A DNA stretch of 64,000 nt from Ancylobacter novellus (GTDB lineage Bacteria > Pseudomonadota > Alphaproteobacteria > Rhizobiales > Xanthobacteraceae): contig QFQD01000035.1 of NCBI GenBank assembly GCA_003241485.1, positions 1 to 64,000 on the forward strand. The letters are read 5' to 3'. The position numbers and the translations under genes are program-made. This document shows positions 52,195 through 62,600 of this stretch, in pieces. Below the pieces are notes generated by a model. That model had not been told where the DNA came from and did not search any database. It saw only the letters and a list, made by a program, of their open reading frames with translations. Numbering within the stretch: the stretch's first letter is position 1; the number at the start of each line of letters is the position of its first letter.

Positions 52195-53001
52195 ATGTCG
52201 TTCGGCACGCTGCTCGAAGCCTTCCTGCTCGGCCTTCTCGAAGGCTTCACCGAGTTCATCCCGGTCTCCTCGACGGGCCACATTCTGCTCGCCGGGCATT
52301 TCCTCGGCTTCGAGAGCCAGGGCAAGGTGTTTGAAGTACTCATCCAGCTCGGTGCCATCCTGGCGCTGCTGGTGGTCTATTTCCAGCGCTTCTGGCAGGT
52401 GCTCGTGACGCTGCCGTCGAGCCCGCGCTCGCGCAATTTCGTGCTCGGCATCCTCGTCGCCTTCCTGCCGGCCGCCATCATCGGCGCCTTCGCGCATGGC
52501 TTCATCAAGAGCGTGCTGTTCGAATCACCGGCGCTTATCTGCGTCACGCTGATCCTCGGCGGAATCGTGCTCCTGTGGGTCGATACGCTGAAGATCCGGC
52601 CGATCCATACCGACGCCATGGCCTTCCCGAAATCGCTGGCGCTCAAGGTCGGCTTCGCCCAGTGCCTGGCCATGATCCCCGGCGTGTCGCGCTCGGGCTC
52701 GACCATCGTGGCCGGCCTGCTGCTCGGCGCCTCCAAGCCCGCCGCGGCCGAGTTCTCCTTCTTCCTCGCCCTGCCGACGATGACCGGCGCCTTCGCCTAT
52801 GACCTCTACAAGAATCGCGACGCGCTCTCGGCCGATGACGGGATCATCATCGCGGTTGGCTTCATCGCCGCCTTCATCGCCGCGCTTGCCGTGGTGCGCT
52901 CGCTGCTCGCCTTCGTGTCGAAGCACGGCTACACGCCGTTCGGCTGGTGGCGCATCGCAGTCGGCGGCGTCGGCCTCGTCGCACTGGCGCTGGTCGGCTG
53001 A
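52195..53001 (+). CDS. uppP: Undecaprenyl-diphosphate phosphatase
   Basis: A 268-residue membrane phosphatase recycling the lipid carrier of peptidoglycan synthesis. The active-site motifs LLGLLEGFTEFIPVSSTGHILLAG (Glu-rich) and PGVSRSGSTIVAGLLLG (PGxSRSxxT) are intact. Overproduction in other bacteria gives bacitracin resistance. Followed by a shared terminator. Confidence 0.97.
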   Translation: MSFGTLLEAFLLGLLEGFTEFIPVSSTGHILLAGHFLGFESQGKVFEVLIQLGAILALLVVYFQRFWQVLVTLPSSPRSRNFVLGILVAFLPAAIIGAFAHGFIKSVLFESPALICVTLILGGIVLLWVDTLKIRPIHTDAMAFPKSLALKVGFAQCLAMIPGVSRSGSTIVAGLLLGASKPAAAEFSFFLALPTMTGAFAYDLYKNRDALSADDGIIIAVGFIAAFIAALAVVRSLLAFVSKHGYTPFGWWRIAVGGVGLVALALVG

Positions 53002-53016
53002 AGGCTCACTCAATGA

Positions 53017-53051
53017 AAAAGCCGCCGGACGCACCCGCGCCGGCGGCTTTT
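53017..53051. terminator. Bidirectional terminator between uppP and the NDUFA9-like gene
   Basis: AAAAGCCGCCGG (53017-53028) and CCGGCGGCTTTT (53040-53051), a perfect 12-bp inverted repeat with an 11-nt loop. Both strands end in T runs, serving the two converging genes. Confidence 0.85.
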
Positions 53052-53076
53052 GCTTGTTAGGGCCGACTGGATCGGC

Positions 53077-54102
53077 TCAGGCGGCTTCGGGCCGGCTGAA
53101 CTGACCCGCCTTGCGGTAGCGCCAGAGATAGGAGGGCAGGATGGCGCCGAGCGCCGTGGGATGGATGCCGAGCCCTTCCAGCGTACGCCCCTCCGTCTTC
53201 GCCGCCTCCGAGACCACATTGTCATAGGCGAGCAGCTTGACCTGGTCGCGGGTCAGCAACGGGTTCGGCAGCAGTTCCAGAAGGCGCGCCTGCAGCGAGG
53301 CGATGCTGCCCGGCACCGGAAGGAGCAGCCGCTTGCGGTCGATCTCGCTCAGCGTGAGTTCCATCAGCTGCCGGAAAGTCAGCACTTCCGGCCCGCCGAG
53401 CTCATACACCGTACCGGGCCGGGCCTTGCCGTCCACGGCCCTGGCGAAGGCTTCGGCGACATCACCGACGAACACCGGCTGGAAGCGCGTGTGCCCCCCG
53501 CCAATCAGCGGCAGGAAGGGCGAAAGCCGCGACATGGCGGCGAAACGGTTGAAGAAGTTGTCTTCCGGGCCGAACACGATGGAGGGGCGGAAGATCACCG
53601 ATTCCGGCAGCACCTCGCGCGCCGCAGCCTCACCGGCCGCCTTTGAGCGGGCATAGAGCGCATTGGAGGCGGCATCGGCGCCGATAGCCGAACCATGGAT
53701 CAGTCTCGCGCCGACCTCGCGGGCGGCAAGCGCCACCTGCCGGGCGCCGAAGCCGTGCACCGCCTCGAAGCTCTGCCGGCCCCCCTCATGGAGAATGCCG
53801 ACAAGGTTGATGACCACCTGCGAACCCTCGGCGGCGCGCAGCACCGAGGCGGGATAGCGCAGATTGGCCTGCACCGGCATGATCTGGCCAACAGCGCCGA
53901 GCGGCTGGAGATGACCGGCGAGGTCCGGCCGGCGGACGGCCGCGCGGATGCGCCAGCCCTGCCGCGCCAGCGCGCGCACCACATGGCGACCGACAAAGCC
54001 GGAGCCGCCGAACACGGTGACCAGCCGATCCATCGGCGCGGCGCGCTTCACCAGCTCGGCTTCGCTTTCCAGCGGCAGTTCATTGGCGGCGGCGTCGACC
54101 AT
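53077..54102 (-). CDS. NDUFA9-like NAD(P)-binding protein (complex I accessory type)
   Basis: A 341-residue atypical short-chain dehydrogenase. The Rossmann motif VTVFGGSGFVGRHVVRALARQGW lies at about 27-49 and is followed by IRAAVRR. IHGSAIGADAASNALYARSKAAGE carries the family YxxxK site. The family is similar to mitochondrial complex I subunit NDUFA9, and is common in alphaproteobacteria. The start at 54102 gives an N-terminal lead of about 24 residues; an internal Met at residue 24 (MDRLVTVFGG) is an alternative. Confidence 0.88.
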   Translation of the reverse strand: MVDAAANELPLESEAELVKRAAPMDRLVTVFGGSGFVGRHVVRALARQGWRIRAAVRRPDLAGHLQPLGAVGQIMPVQANLRYPASVLRAAEGSQVVINLVGILHEGGRQSFEAVHGFGARQVALAAREVGARLIHGSAIGADAASNALYARSKAAGEAAAREVLPESVIFRPSIVFGPEDNFFNRFAAMSRLSPFLPLIGGGHTRFQPVFVGDVAEAFARAVDGKARPGTVYELGGPEVLTFRQLMELTLSEIDRKRLLLPVPGSIASLQARLLELLPNPLLTRDQVKLLAYDNVVSEAAKTEGRTLEGLGIHPTALGAILPSYLWRYRKAGQFSRPEAA

Positions 54103-54346
54103 GTTCGCTCTCTCCCGGCCCGGCGATTGGGATGCGAGAGGATTAGCGCGCCGCCGCCCCATCGTCCAGCGCGTGTGTATACCACGCACATGTGAGGCCC
54201 CGCGGCGCCCGCGCCGCACCGTTCCGCGAAGGACGGGAAACCCGATAGCGAATAAAAACGAGCGACAGGCGGGGACATCGCGAAAGCCACGTTGACAAGA
54301 CGGATGTCCCCCGACTATGTCTCGCCGCCGTGCCGCAAGGCACAGT

Positions 54347-54431
54347 GCCCAGGTGGCGGAATTGGTAGACGCGCTGGTTTCAGGTACCAGTGGGTAACAC
54401 CGTGGAGGTTCGAGTCCTCTCCTGGGCACCA
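54347..54431 (+). tRNA. tRNA-Leu (CAG)
   Basis: Complete 85-nt class II tRNA. Acceptor GCCCAGG/CCTGGGC, D arm with GGTAGACGCGCTG, anticodon stem CTGGT/ACCAG around TTCAGGT (anticodon CAG), a long variable arm, T arm GAGGTTCGAGTCCTC, and an encoded CCA end. Confidence 0.97.
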
Positions 54432-54456
54432 TCGGCGTTTTCGTTTGGTGGATCCG

Positions 54457-55170
54457 ATGATCGCGAATGTACGGCGGCAAGGCAAACGGGCGCGGCGCGT
54501 GGGGGCGGGGATGCTGGTCGCCCTGCTGCTTGCCGCCACACCCATTCGCGCCGAAGAGGCCGCGCCGGGCTGGCCGGACACGTTGCCCTCCCGCCTTGCG
54601 GCGCTGGCGCTGATCCAGACGCTGAACGCCGACCTCCTGAGCAATGCCAGCGCGACGCTGACGCTCGACCGCTGGTGCGGCACGCATAAGCTCGCGGCCA
54701 CGCCCATCATCGTCGCCGATCGCGTTACCGGCCAGGACAAGCCCGCGACGGCGGAAATCCGCGCTCTGCTGAAGGTCGGCGAGCAGGAGCCGGTGCGCTA
54801 CCGCCGCGTGCGGCTGCGCTGCGGCACACAGGTGCTGTCCGAAGCCGACAACTGGTATGTGCCGGCGCAGCTCACCCCGGCGATGAACAGCGAACTCGAC
54901 AGCACCGACACCTCCTTCGGCCGTGTGGTGCGCCCGCTCGGCTTCCGCCGCACCACGCTGGCCGCGCGCCTGCTGTGGCAGCCCTTGCCCGAGGGTTGGG
55001 AGATGGGCGCGGCGCTGCCGCCGGCCGGGAACGGCGCGCTCGCCATTCCCGACTTCGTCCTGGAGCACCGCGCCGTGCTCACCCTGCCCGACGGCACGCC
55101 GTTCAGCGTGCTGGTGGAAAGCTATACGCGCGCGGTGCTGGCCTTTCCCCCGCCGGCGCTGACGCGCTGA
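54457..55170 (+). CDS. Exported chorismate-lyase-like protein
   Basis: A 237-residue protein starting 26 nt after tRNA-Leu. A basic, hydrophobic N-terminus (GMLVALLLAATPIRAEEA) gives a signal peptide of about 35 residues. The rest has the order of a UbiC/UTRA fold: VRYRRVRLRCGTQVLSEADNWYVPAQLTPAM, FGRVVRPLGFRRTTLAARLLW and VLEHRAVLTLPDGTPFSVLVESYTRAVL. Cytoplasmic UbiC cleaves chorismate to 4-hydroxybenzoate; an exported form would need another substrate or ligand. The assignment rests on pattern resemblance only. Confidence 0.65.
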   Translation: MIANVRRQGKRARRVGAGMLVALLLAATPIRAEEAAPGWPDTLPSRLAALALIQTLNADLLSNASATLTLDRWCGTHKLAATPIIVADRVTGQDKPATAEIRALLKVGEQEPVRYRRVRLRCGTQVLSEADNWYVPAQLTPAMNSELDSTDTSFGRVVRPLGFRRTTLAARLLWQPLPEGWEMGAALPPAGNGALAIPDFVLEHRAVLTLPDGTPFSVLVESYTRAVLAFPPPALTR

Positions 55171-55179
55171 CGCGACATC

Positions 55180-55686
55180 TCAGAAAGCGCCGAGATAGTC
55201 GCTCTTGCCGACCGGCACGCCCTTGTGGCGCAGGATGTCGTAGGCGGTGGTGACGTGGAAGAAGAAGTTCGGCAGCGCGAAGGTCAGGAGATAGCTCTGG
55301 CCGACAAAATGCCGCTCGCCGCGCCGCGACTTGGTCACAATCGCGCGCGTTTCGCTGCCCTCGAAGGCCGCAGGGTCGACGCTGGCGATGAAGTCCAGCG
55401 TCTTGGCGATGCGCTGGTGCAGTTCCTCGAACGTCGTTTCGGTATCGGGAAAGCTCGGCGCCTCCGTGCCGGTGAGGCGGGCAACGGCGAACTTTGCCGA
55501 ATCGCTGGCGCTCTGCACCTGGCCGGTGAGCGGGAACATGTCCGGCGCGAGCCGCGCCGTGGCAAGTTCGGACAGGTCGAGGCCTTGCGCGGCGGCATAT
55601 TCCTCGCCCTTGACGAGGAGCGCGTCGAGATTGCCGAGCGCGCGCTGGAGCACCGGCACGGTGGCGTCATACATGGAAAGCGGCAT
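55180..55686 (-). CDS. DUF1993 family protein
   Basis: A 168-residue helical protein matching DUF1993: MPLSMYDATVPVLQRALGNLDALLVKG at the start, RLAPDMFPLTGQVQSASDSAK, and LPNFFFHVTTAYDILRHKGVPVGKSDYLG at the end. These share the DinB-like four-helix arrangement; function unknown. Convergent with the chorismate-lyase-like gene (9 nt). It lies beyond the trxA terminator. Confidence 0.88.
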   Translation of the reverse strand: MPLSMYDATVPVLQRALGNLDALLVKGEEYAAAQGLDLSELATARLAPDMFPLTGQVQSASDSAKFAVARLTGTEAPSFPDTETTFEELHQRIAKTLDFIASVDPAAFEGSETRAIVTKSRRGERHFVGQSYLLTFALPNFFFHVTTAYDILRHKGVPVGKSDYLGAF

Positions 55687-55743
55687 GGGATTTCCTTGCG
55701 GAGAGTGACCGCGACAGGCGCGGCGCAAACGGGTAACGGCAAT

Positions 55744-55777
55744 AAAAAACCCCGGGGCGGCGGAGCGACCCGGGGTT
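55744..55777 (-). terminator. Intrinsic terminator of trxA
   Basis: On the minus strand AACCCCGGG (55777-55769), 12-nt loop, CCCGGGGTT (55756-55748), then TTTTATT. Perfect 9-bp stem plus T run. Confidence 0.88.
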
Positions 55778-55801
55778 CTTATTGTCAGGCGGACAGCACG
55801 T

Positions 55802-56122
55802 TCATATCGCGCTGTTGATCCACTGCAGCATCTTGGCCTTCGGCGCGGCGCCAACCTGGCGCGAGGCGAGCTGGCCATCCTTGAACAGCAGCAAAGTCGG
55901 GATCGACATGATGCCGTACTTCGACGCGGTGGCGGGATTCTCGTCCACGTTCAGCTTGACGATCTTCAGCTTTTCGCCGAGTTCGCCGGCCACTTCGTCG
56001 AGAACCGGAGCCACCATGCGGCAGGGGCCGCACCACTCGGCCCAGAAATCGACGAGAACCGGACCGTCCGACTTGATGACATCGGCCTCGAAGCTCTGGT
56101 CCGACACTTTTTCGACGCCCAT
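55802..56122 (-). CDS. trxA: Thioredoxin
   Basis: A 106-residue thioredoxin with the active site WAEWCGPCRM (about residues 28-37), the cis-proline loop MSIPTLLLF and FKDGQ. It reduces protein disulfides in the cytoplasm. It lies after addA, the usual order in this group, with its own promoter (56167-56196) and terminator. Start at 56122 (MGVEKVSDQSF). Confidence 0.97.
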   Translation of the reverse strand: MGVEKVSDQSFEADVIKSDGPVLVDFWAEWCGPCRMVAPVLDEVAGELGEKLKIVKLNVDENPATASKYGIMSIPTLLLFKDGQLASRQVGAAPKAKMLQWINSAI

Positions 56123-56166
56123 TGGGACACCTCTAGAAATGTGAAAAATCACGAGAAGTTGGATGG

Positions 56167-56196
56167 AAGGTAGGGAGCCGCCCCCCGCTCCGTCAA
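56167..56196 (-). promoter_or_regulatory. Promoter candidate for trxA
   Basis: TTGACG (56196-56191) and TACCTT (56172-56167), 18 bp apart, in the short gap after addA. Confidence 0.55.
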
Positions 56197-56203
56197 GGCG
56201 CCG

Positions 56204-59200
56204 TCACCGTGCTGTGACGTCCTCCACCGCGCGTTCGAGCATGGCGCCGTCGAGCCCATGCACGCGCGGACCGGCCGTATAGACCAGCAGCGCCCCTATC
56301 TCCTTGTCCGGATAAAGCTTTCGCAGCAGCCGGGCATAGAGCCCGACCTGACGGACATGCGCGGGCGGCAGGTCAGCCGCGCTGTGGGGGACATGCCGGT
56401 CGGTCTTGAAGTCGGCAAGGACGACGCGGGCCGGCGTGACGAGCAGCCGGTCGATTCGCCCGTTCACCGACACGCCGTCTGCCACTTCGCCGATCAGCGC
56501 CACCTCGGCGAGCGTGCCCGGCCCGAACAGTTCGGCAAGCTCCGGCACCGCGAGCACGGCGAGGCTCTCCGTGAGCAGGGCCTCGCGCGCCTCTGCGGGC
56601 CAGTCGGTGGCGACGGCGAGTAGCCGGCGGCCGGCCTCCCCGCGCAGGTTCAAAGGCAAGGGCGCGAGCGCCGCCATCAGCCGGTGCAGCAGCTCGCCAC
56701 GTTCCAAGGCGCGCGCGGCGGCGCCGTCGGGGGGCACGGCCACAGGGCCGGCGAGCGAGGGGCGAAGGGTCGGGCGCGCTGCTAGCCCCGGCACCGGCCG
56801 GCGCAGCGCTACGGCGAGGTCGTGCTCCTGCGCGGGCGCGCCCTCCGCCTCCGCGACGGGCGCGAGGGCCGCGGGCATGGGGGCGGTCGGCGCGCCGGCA
56901 CGCCAGCGCCATACCGAGCCGGCAAAGCCCGTGGCGGGGTGCTCGATGGCCTCAGGACCCAGCGCGCCGCGCACGAGGTCGTACCAGCAATCGGGCGGGC
57001 GCTTCTTCGCGCCATCGGCGCCGCACAGCACCAATGCAGTCTCCGCGCGGGTGAGCGCGACATAGAGCAGGCGGCGATATTCGTCCTGCTGCGCGGCGTC
57101 GCCCTCGGCGCGCGCCTGCGCCATCGATGCGGTGTCGGTGCGCTTGGAGGGGGCGTGCAGCAGGACGCGCCGCCCCGTGCGCGTTTCCACCTTGAGCAGC
57201 CCGGCGCTGCGGCGGGTCATCGGCCCGGACGTGGTGTCGGCGAGAATGACATAGGGCGCCTCCAGCCCCTTGGCGCCATGCACGGTCATCACCCGCACCT
57301 CGTCGCGTCCGGCCTCCATGTCGCGCTTGGCCTCGGCCCCGCCACGGCGGAGGAAGTCGAGGAAGCCCGCCAGCGAGGGCGCCTCGATGCTCTCATAGGC
57401 GCGTGCCAGCGCCAGCATCTCGTCCAGCGCGTCCGCCGCTTCCGGCCCGAGGCGCGCCAGCATGGCGGCGCGGCCGCGCTCGCGCCCGAGCACACGGGCA
57501 TAGAAGTCGAACGGCCGTAGCCGCCGCGCCTCCTCGCGCAGCCGCGCCAGCCGGCGCGACGCCGCCGCCCATTTCGGATTTTCAATGGCGCGGGTGAGCA
57601 GGGCCTCCTCCAGCAGGCCGGTCCTTCCAGGGGCAAGCCGCATCAGGTCGCCGTCATCGAGGCCGAAGAGCGGGCTTTTCAGCACGACGGCCAGCGCCAG
57701 TTCATCGTCGCGCGACAGCAGCGCCTCGCCCAGCGCCATCAGGTCCATCACCGCGATATGCTCGGCAACGACCAGCCGGTCGGCGCCCGCCACCGCGACA
57801 TGCGCCTGCTTCAGTTCGCGAATGATCGCCTCGAACAGCGAATCGCGCCGGCGCACCAGAATGAGGAAATCCCCCGGCCGCGCCGCGCGCGCGCCATGCC
57901 GCCCGCTCAGCGGGAAGCCCTCGCGGATGCGCGCGGCGATGTGGCCGGCAATGTTCTTCGCCAGTCGGCCCTTGGGATCGTCGGTGGCCGGTGCGTCGAG
58001 CGGGCGCTGCCAGGCGTCGACATCCATCTTCTCGGCCGGCGCCTCCGGCTCCCACATCTCCACCATCGCCGGCAGGGACGCATGGATCGCCTCGTGCAGC
58101 GGCCGCTCGGCGATGGCGGAGAGGCCGGCATAGGCGGCGGGCTCGGCGAAGACGGTGTCGACCGCGCTGAGAATGCCCGGCGCCGAACGGAAGGAATGGC
58201 GCAGCTGGATATGAGCGAAGCGCGCCCCGGCCGCGGCCTCGAACTCCCGGCGCACCGTATCGAAGCGGCGCGGATCGGCGCCCTGGAAGGAAAAGATGGA
58301 CTGCTTCTCGTCACCGACCACGAACAGCGTACGCGGCAGGCTGCGGCTGTCGTCACGCGTTCCTTCGCCGGCAAAGAACTCCGCGACCAGCGGGCGGATC
58401 ACCTCCCACTGGTCGGGACTGGTGTCCTGCGCCTCGTCCAGCAGCACATGGTCGATGCCCTGATCGAGCTTGTAGTGCACCCAGGCGGAAGCGCCCGAGG
58501 CGAGCAGGCGCCGCGCTGCGGTGATGAGGTCGGCAAAGTCGAGCACGCCGCGCGCCGCCTTGGCCCGCTCATAGCGCCGCACCGACTCGCGCCCGAGCAC
58601 CAGCAGCGCGCGGCTGCGTTCATAGGCGCGTGCGGCGGCCAGCAGCTTGGCCAGGGGGGCGATGCGCTCGCGCTCGGCGAGAAGTAGCGGATAGCGCGCC
58701 CGCACCCCCGCGGCGCCGAACTGCGCGTCGCCATAGGGCTCGCCATCGTCCTTCAGGAACACGTCGGCATAGGCATCGGCGCGCGCATCCTCCGGCGCCT
58801 GCGCGGCGGCGAGCAGGGCATAGCCGCGCCGCGCCGCATTGCCGCCCTCCAGCACCAGCGCCTGGCCGAGCCCCAGCCAGGCGCCGGGTGCGATCAGCGC
58901 CTCCTCGACGAGGCGCCGCTCGATGTCGCGCGAGGCTACGGGGGCATCGAGCCCGACGGCGGCGGCGATATCGGCTTCCGTGGCGTCGAGCGCCTGCGGG
59001 TCGCCGACAAGGCCGGCGATCAGCTGGTCGATGCCATCATCCGAGGTTTCGCCGATGATGAGGGCGAGCGCCTGCCCGAGCTCGCTCTCGGGGTGGCCGG
59101 CACCTTGCAGCACCACCTCGGCGCGCACGCGGGCCAGCAGTTCCTGCCGCGCCGCCTCTTCCAGCTCGCCGAAGCCCGCCGGCACGCCGGCCTCGAAGGG

Positions 59201-59620
59201 GAAGGCGTGCAGCAGCGCGCCGCAGAAGGCATGGATGGTCTGGATCTTCAGCCCGCCCGGCGTCTCCAGCGCCTGCGCGAAAAGCCGACGCGCACGGGCG
59301 CGGCGCTGCGCATCCGGCTGGCCGCCGTCGGTCTTCACGATCTCTACGTCGAGCGCGTCGTCGTCCAGCGTCACCCAGCGGCGCAGCTCGTCCAGCACGC
59401 GGTTCGCCATATTGGCCGCCGCCGCCTTGGTATAGGTAAGGCACAAGACGCGCCCCGGCAGCACGCCGCGCATCAGGAGGCGGATGACGCGGCGCGCCAG
59501 CACATGGGTCTTGCCCGAGCCGGCATTGGCAGAGACCCAGGCGGAAATGCTGGGATCCGATGCCCGGCTCTGCAGCGCAGTGGCGTCGCGCAGAGCGGCG
59601 GTCAGCGACAATTCGCTCAT
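56204..59620 (-). CDS. addA: Double-strand break repair helicase-nuclease AddA
   Basis: A 1138-residue UvrD-type helicase with a nuclease end. Walker A is SANAGSGKTH (about 30-39), motif II LLDEAQDTSPDQWE, motif III EKQSIFSFQGADPRRF and motif V/VI VMTVHGAKGLEAPYVI and RLLYVALTRAE. The C-terminal nuclease has VVLADFKTDR. With AddB it resects DNA ends for RecA, replacing RecBCD. The start overlaps the addB stop (ATGA, 59620-59617). Confidence 0.97.
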   Translation of the reverse strand: MSELSLTAALRDATALQSRASDPSISAWVSANAGSGKTHVLARRVIRLLMRGVLPGRVLCLTYTKAAAANMANRVLDELRRWVTLDDDALDVEIVKTDGGQPDAQRRARARRLFAQALETPGGLKIQTIHAFCGALLHAFPFEAGVPAGFGELEEAARQELLARVRAEVVLQGAGHPESELGQALALIIGETSDDGIDQLIAGLVGDPQALDATEADIAAAVGLDAPVASRDIERRLVEEALIAPGAWLGLGQALVLEGGNAARRGYALLAAAQAPEDARADAYADVFLKDDGEPYGDAQFGAAGVRARYPLLLAERERIAPLAKLLAAARAYERSRALLVLGRESVRRYERAKAARGVLDFADLITAARRLLASGASAWVHYKLDQGIDHVLLDEAQDTSPDQWEVIRPLVAEFFAGEGTRDDSRSLPRTLFVVGDEKQSIFSFQGADPRRFDTVRREFEAAAGARFAHIQLRHSFRSAPGILSAVDTVFAEPAAYAGLSAIAERPLHEAIHASLPAMVEMWEPEAPAEKMDVDAWQRPLDAPATDDPKGRLAKNIAGHIAARIREGFPLSGRHGARAARPGDFLILVRRRDSLFEAIIRELKQAHVAVAGADRLVVAEHIAVMDLMALGEALLSRDDELALAVVLKSPLFGLDDGDLMRLAPGRTGLLEEALLTRAIENPKWAAASRRLARLREEARRLRPFDFYARVLGRERGRAAMLARLGPEAADALDEMLALARAYESIEAPSLAGFLDFLRRGGAEAKRDMEAGRDEVRVMTVHGAKGLEAPYVILADTTSGPMTRRSAGLLKVETRTGRRVLLHAPSKRTDTASMAQARAEGDAAQQDEYRRLLYVALTRAETALVLCGADGAKKRPPDCWYDLVRGALGPEAIEHPATGFAGSVWRWRAGAPTAPMPAALAPVAEAEGAPAQEHDLAVALRRPVPGLAARPTLRPSLAGPVAVPPDGAAARALERGELLHRLMAALAPLPLNLRGEAGRRLLAVATDWPAEAREALLTESLAVLAVPELAELFGPGTLAEVALIGEVADGVSVNGRIDRLLVTPARVVLADFKTDRHVPHSAADLPPAHVRQVGLYARLLRKLYPDKEIGALLVYTAGPRVHGLDGAMLERAVEDVTAR

Positions 59621-62600
59621 TCCTCGCCCTCCCCGCCGGTCGACCATTCCTTCACGCGGGCAAGGTGGTCATAATCGCCGAAGCGGCCGCGGAACATCGG
59701 CCGGGCCAACGAAGCATAGCCGCGCGTCGGGTTCTCAAAGGCGGCGACCAGCTGCTCAAGCCGCTCGCGGGTCGAGGCGGCGAGGCCGGCGGCGCTCTCG
59801 TCCTTGTCGACCGCATTGCCTTCCCTCAGCTCGCTGATGCCGAGCTTCACATAGGTCAGCGCGCCCGCCGGTTCCGCCGGCACGTCTTGGAAGCCACCGG
59901 AGGCGGCGATGGCGGCCTCCAGCGGCAGTTGCGGGGAATAGCCGGCCTTCACCTGTTTGGCGGTCGGTGACTGTCCGGTCTTGAAGTCGAGAATGGCGAG
60001 GCCGCCCTCCTTCAGCTGCTCGATGCGGTCGGCGCGGCCGGTGAGCGTGAAGCGCCCGCCGGGCAGCACAAGGCGCCCGCCCACTTCGGCGAAGATACGG
60101 CGCGCCTGCGTGCGGCGGATACGCTCCCAGGCGATATAGCGCCCCGCCAGCCGCTCGAAGCGCGCCCACCACAGCGCGTATTCCGCCGGGAACGCCTCCA
60201 GCCCCGCAAAGGCCGCGCGCCCCTGCGCCAGCAGCGCCGCCTCGGCCTCGGCCGGCAGCGCCTCGGGAAAGGCGAGCGCGAAGGCGCCGAGCGCCTCGTG
60301 AATGGCGTTGCCGCGCTCAGCCGCGCCGGGCGCCTCGTCCAGCCCGTCGAGCGGGCGCAACCGCAGCACATGGCGGGCATAGATCGTGTAGGGATCGCGC
60401 AGCCAGGTCTCGATCTCGGTCACGCTCAGCCGTGTCGGGCGCAGCTCCACCGGCGGCGCCGGCTCGGGCCGGGCGAGGCGCGGAGCCGGCGGGTCCTCGT
60501 CGATCAGCCTCGCCAGCCGGCGGTAGCGGTCGCCACGGGCCATCGCCGCCTTCCAGCGCGCCTCGCCGGAAACGGCGGCAAGACGCTGGAGAAAGCGCGA
60601 GGGCACGGTCGGCGCACCGCCCAGCTTGCGCGGCCGCGACAGGATCAGCTCCGGCGCGCCGCAGGCCTGCGCGAAATCGTGCGCGGAAAGGCCGATGCGG
60701 CGCTCCGGCGCTTCCAGACCCAGCGCCGCGCGCATCGGCCGCGACAGCCAGGGATCGGAACGCACCGCCTTGGGCCAGGTCTGTTCAACAAGCCCGGCAA
60801 GCACCACGCGGTCGACATGCACGAGGCGCGCTTCCAGCGGCCCAAGAATGCGCAGCCGCTCATCGGCGAGCAGCGGCGGCCGCACCGGCTTGTCGGCCAG
60901 CAGAAGCGGCAGCGCGGCGGCGTAGTCGGCCAGCGTCATGTCGGGCGCGGCGGGGGCGCCCTCGGCCATCTGCCGGAAGGCCTCCATGAGCACGTCGAGC
61001 GCGATCTGGTCGGCCTCCGAGCCGGCATCGAGCCCGCTCCACGCGGCCTGCACGGCGGCGGCGTGCGCGTCGAGCAGCGCCGCGAAGGCGTGCACGCCCT
61101 GCCCTAGCGCCAGCAGCGGCTCCAGCGCCGAGCCGATGCGCGCGGCGAGATCGCCCGCCCGCTCGCGCACATCCTCGCCCAGCCGATAGCGCGCGTCGCT
61201 GGGGTGGAAGGTCTTCGGGTCGAACGCCGTGACGGCGCCGATCAGCCCCTGCGCACCACCGGCGGGCCGGGGTCCGCGCAGCACCATCAGCTCCAGCGCG
61301 TCAACGGAGCCGTCGAGCACCGTGCGCTCCAGGCCGAAACGCGCGAGATCGTGGCGCAGCAGCGCCGCCAGCGGCACGGGAGCGAGCGCCTGATGGCAGA
61401 CATCGGCCACCAGCCGGGCGAAGCGCCCCGGCGCGCTTTCGGACAAAGGTTCGCCAGCCGAATCGTCGATGGCGACCTCGAAACGGAGCAGCTCCGCCGT
61501 CACCCGGCGCGCCAGGTCGCGGTCCGGCGTGATGAGCGCGCCGGTGCGGCCGGGCGTCTCCAGCACCTCGCGCAGCGCCACCGCGATGGACAGCGCCTCC
61601 TCGCGCGAATCCTCCGCCTCGATCACGCAGACCGCCTCCAGCGCGACGTCGATCTCGCCCGCACCGACGCGGCTGTCGAGGCTCGCCCACGCCTCGGTGC
61701 TGGCCACCGGGCGCAGGGCTTCGGACAGCAGCACCTCGCGGCCATGCGGCGCGGGCGGGCTGAGCGATAAGACCGCCTCGCGCCCGACCCGCATATGCCG
61801 CGCCAGCAAGAGCGCGAGGCCATATTGCGGGTGGCTCGGCGCGGGTGCCTCCGCCTCGGTCAGCGCGGCCCAGGACGGCTCATCGAGATGGGTGTCGAGC
61901 CCCGGCAGCACGACGCAGCCGCGCGGCAGATGGGCCACCGCCGCCAATAGCCGTGCCGTCGCCGGCATGGAGCCGGTCGAACCGGCGGCGATGACCGGCC
62001 CGCCATCAGGAATGGCGCGCAGCCGCTCGGCCTCGGCATCGACGAGGCGGTCGTTGCGCACGCGGGCATCGACCATCTTCTCGCCGGCGAGGTAGGCCGG
62101 CCAGAACTCGCGGGCGATCTTCAGGAAATCCAGCGCCATGTCCCAATAGGCATCGTGCTCGCCGGGAACCAGCACGTCGAGCTTTTCCCACGGCACTTCC
62201 TGCGCCGCCATCTCGTCGATCAGCAGCGCCAGCGCATCGGCCAGCGCGATCTCGGCGCCGGGGCCCGAAGCGACGGCGACCCGGCCATCGTCGCCCCTGA
62301 GCAGGGAGCGCCAGCGCGCGACCAGATTGGCCAGAGCAAGGCGCCGCGTGGTCTGCGGCACGGCGTGCGGAGGGTCGATGAAGCCCTCGGCGAAGGCGAG
62401 CGCGTCCTCGTCCACATCGCCCAGCGGCACGATGCGCGGCAGCAGGGTGACGCCGGACGGCATGCGCTGGCGCAGCGCCTCGGCGAGCAGCCGGCCGGCG
62501 CGGCGCGTCGGCAGGAAGACCGTGGCGGTCGCCAGCGCCAGCGGATCGTGGCGCGGCGCAAAGCCCTCGACGAGCCGCCCGTCCAGCAGCGCGTCGGCCA

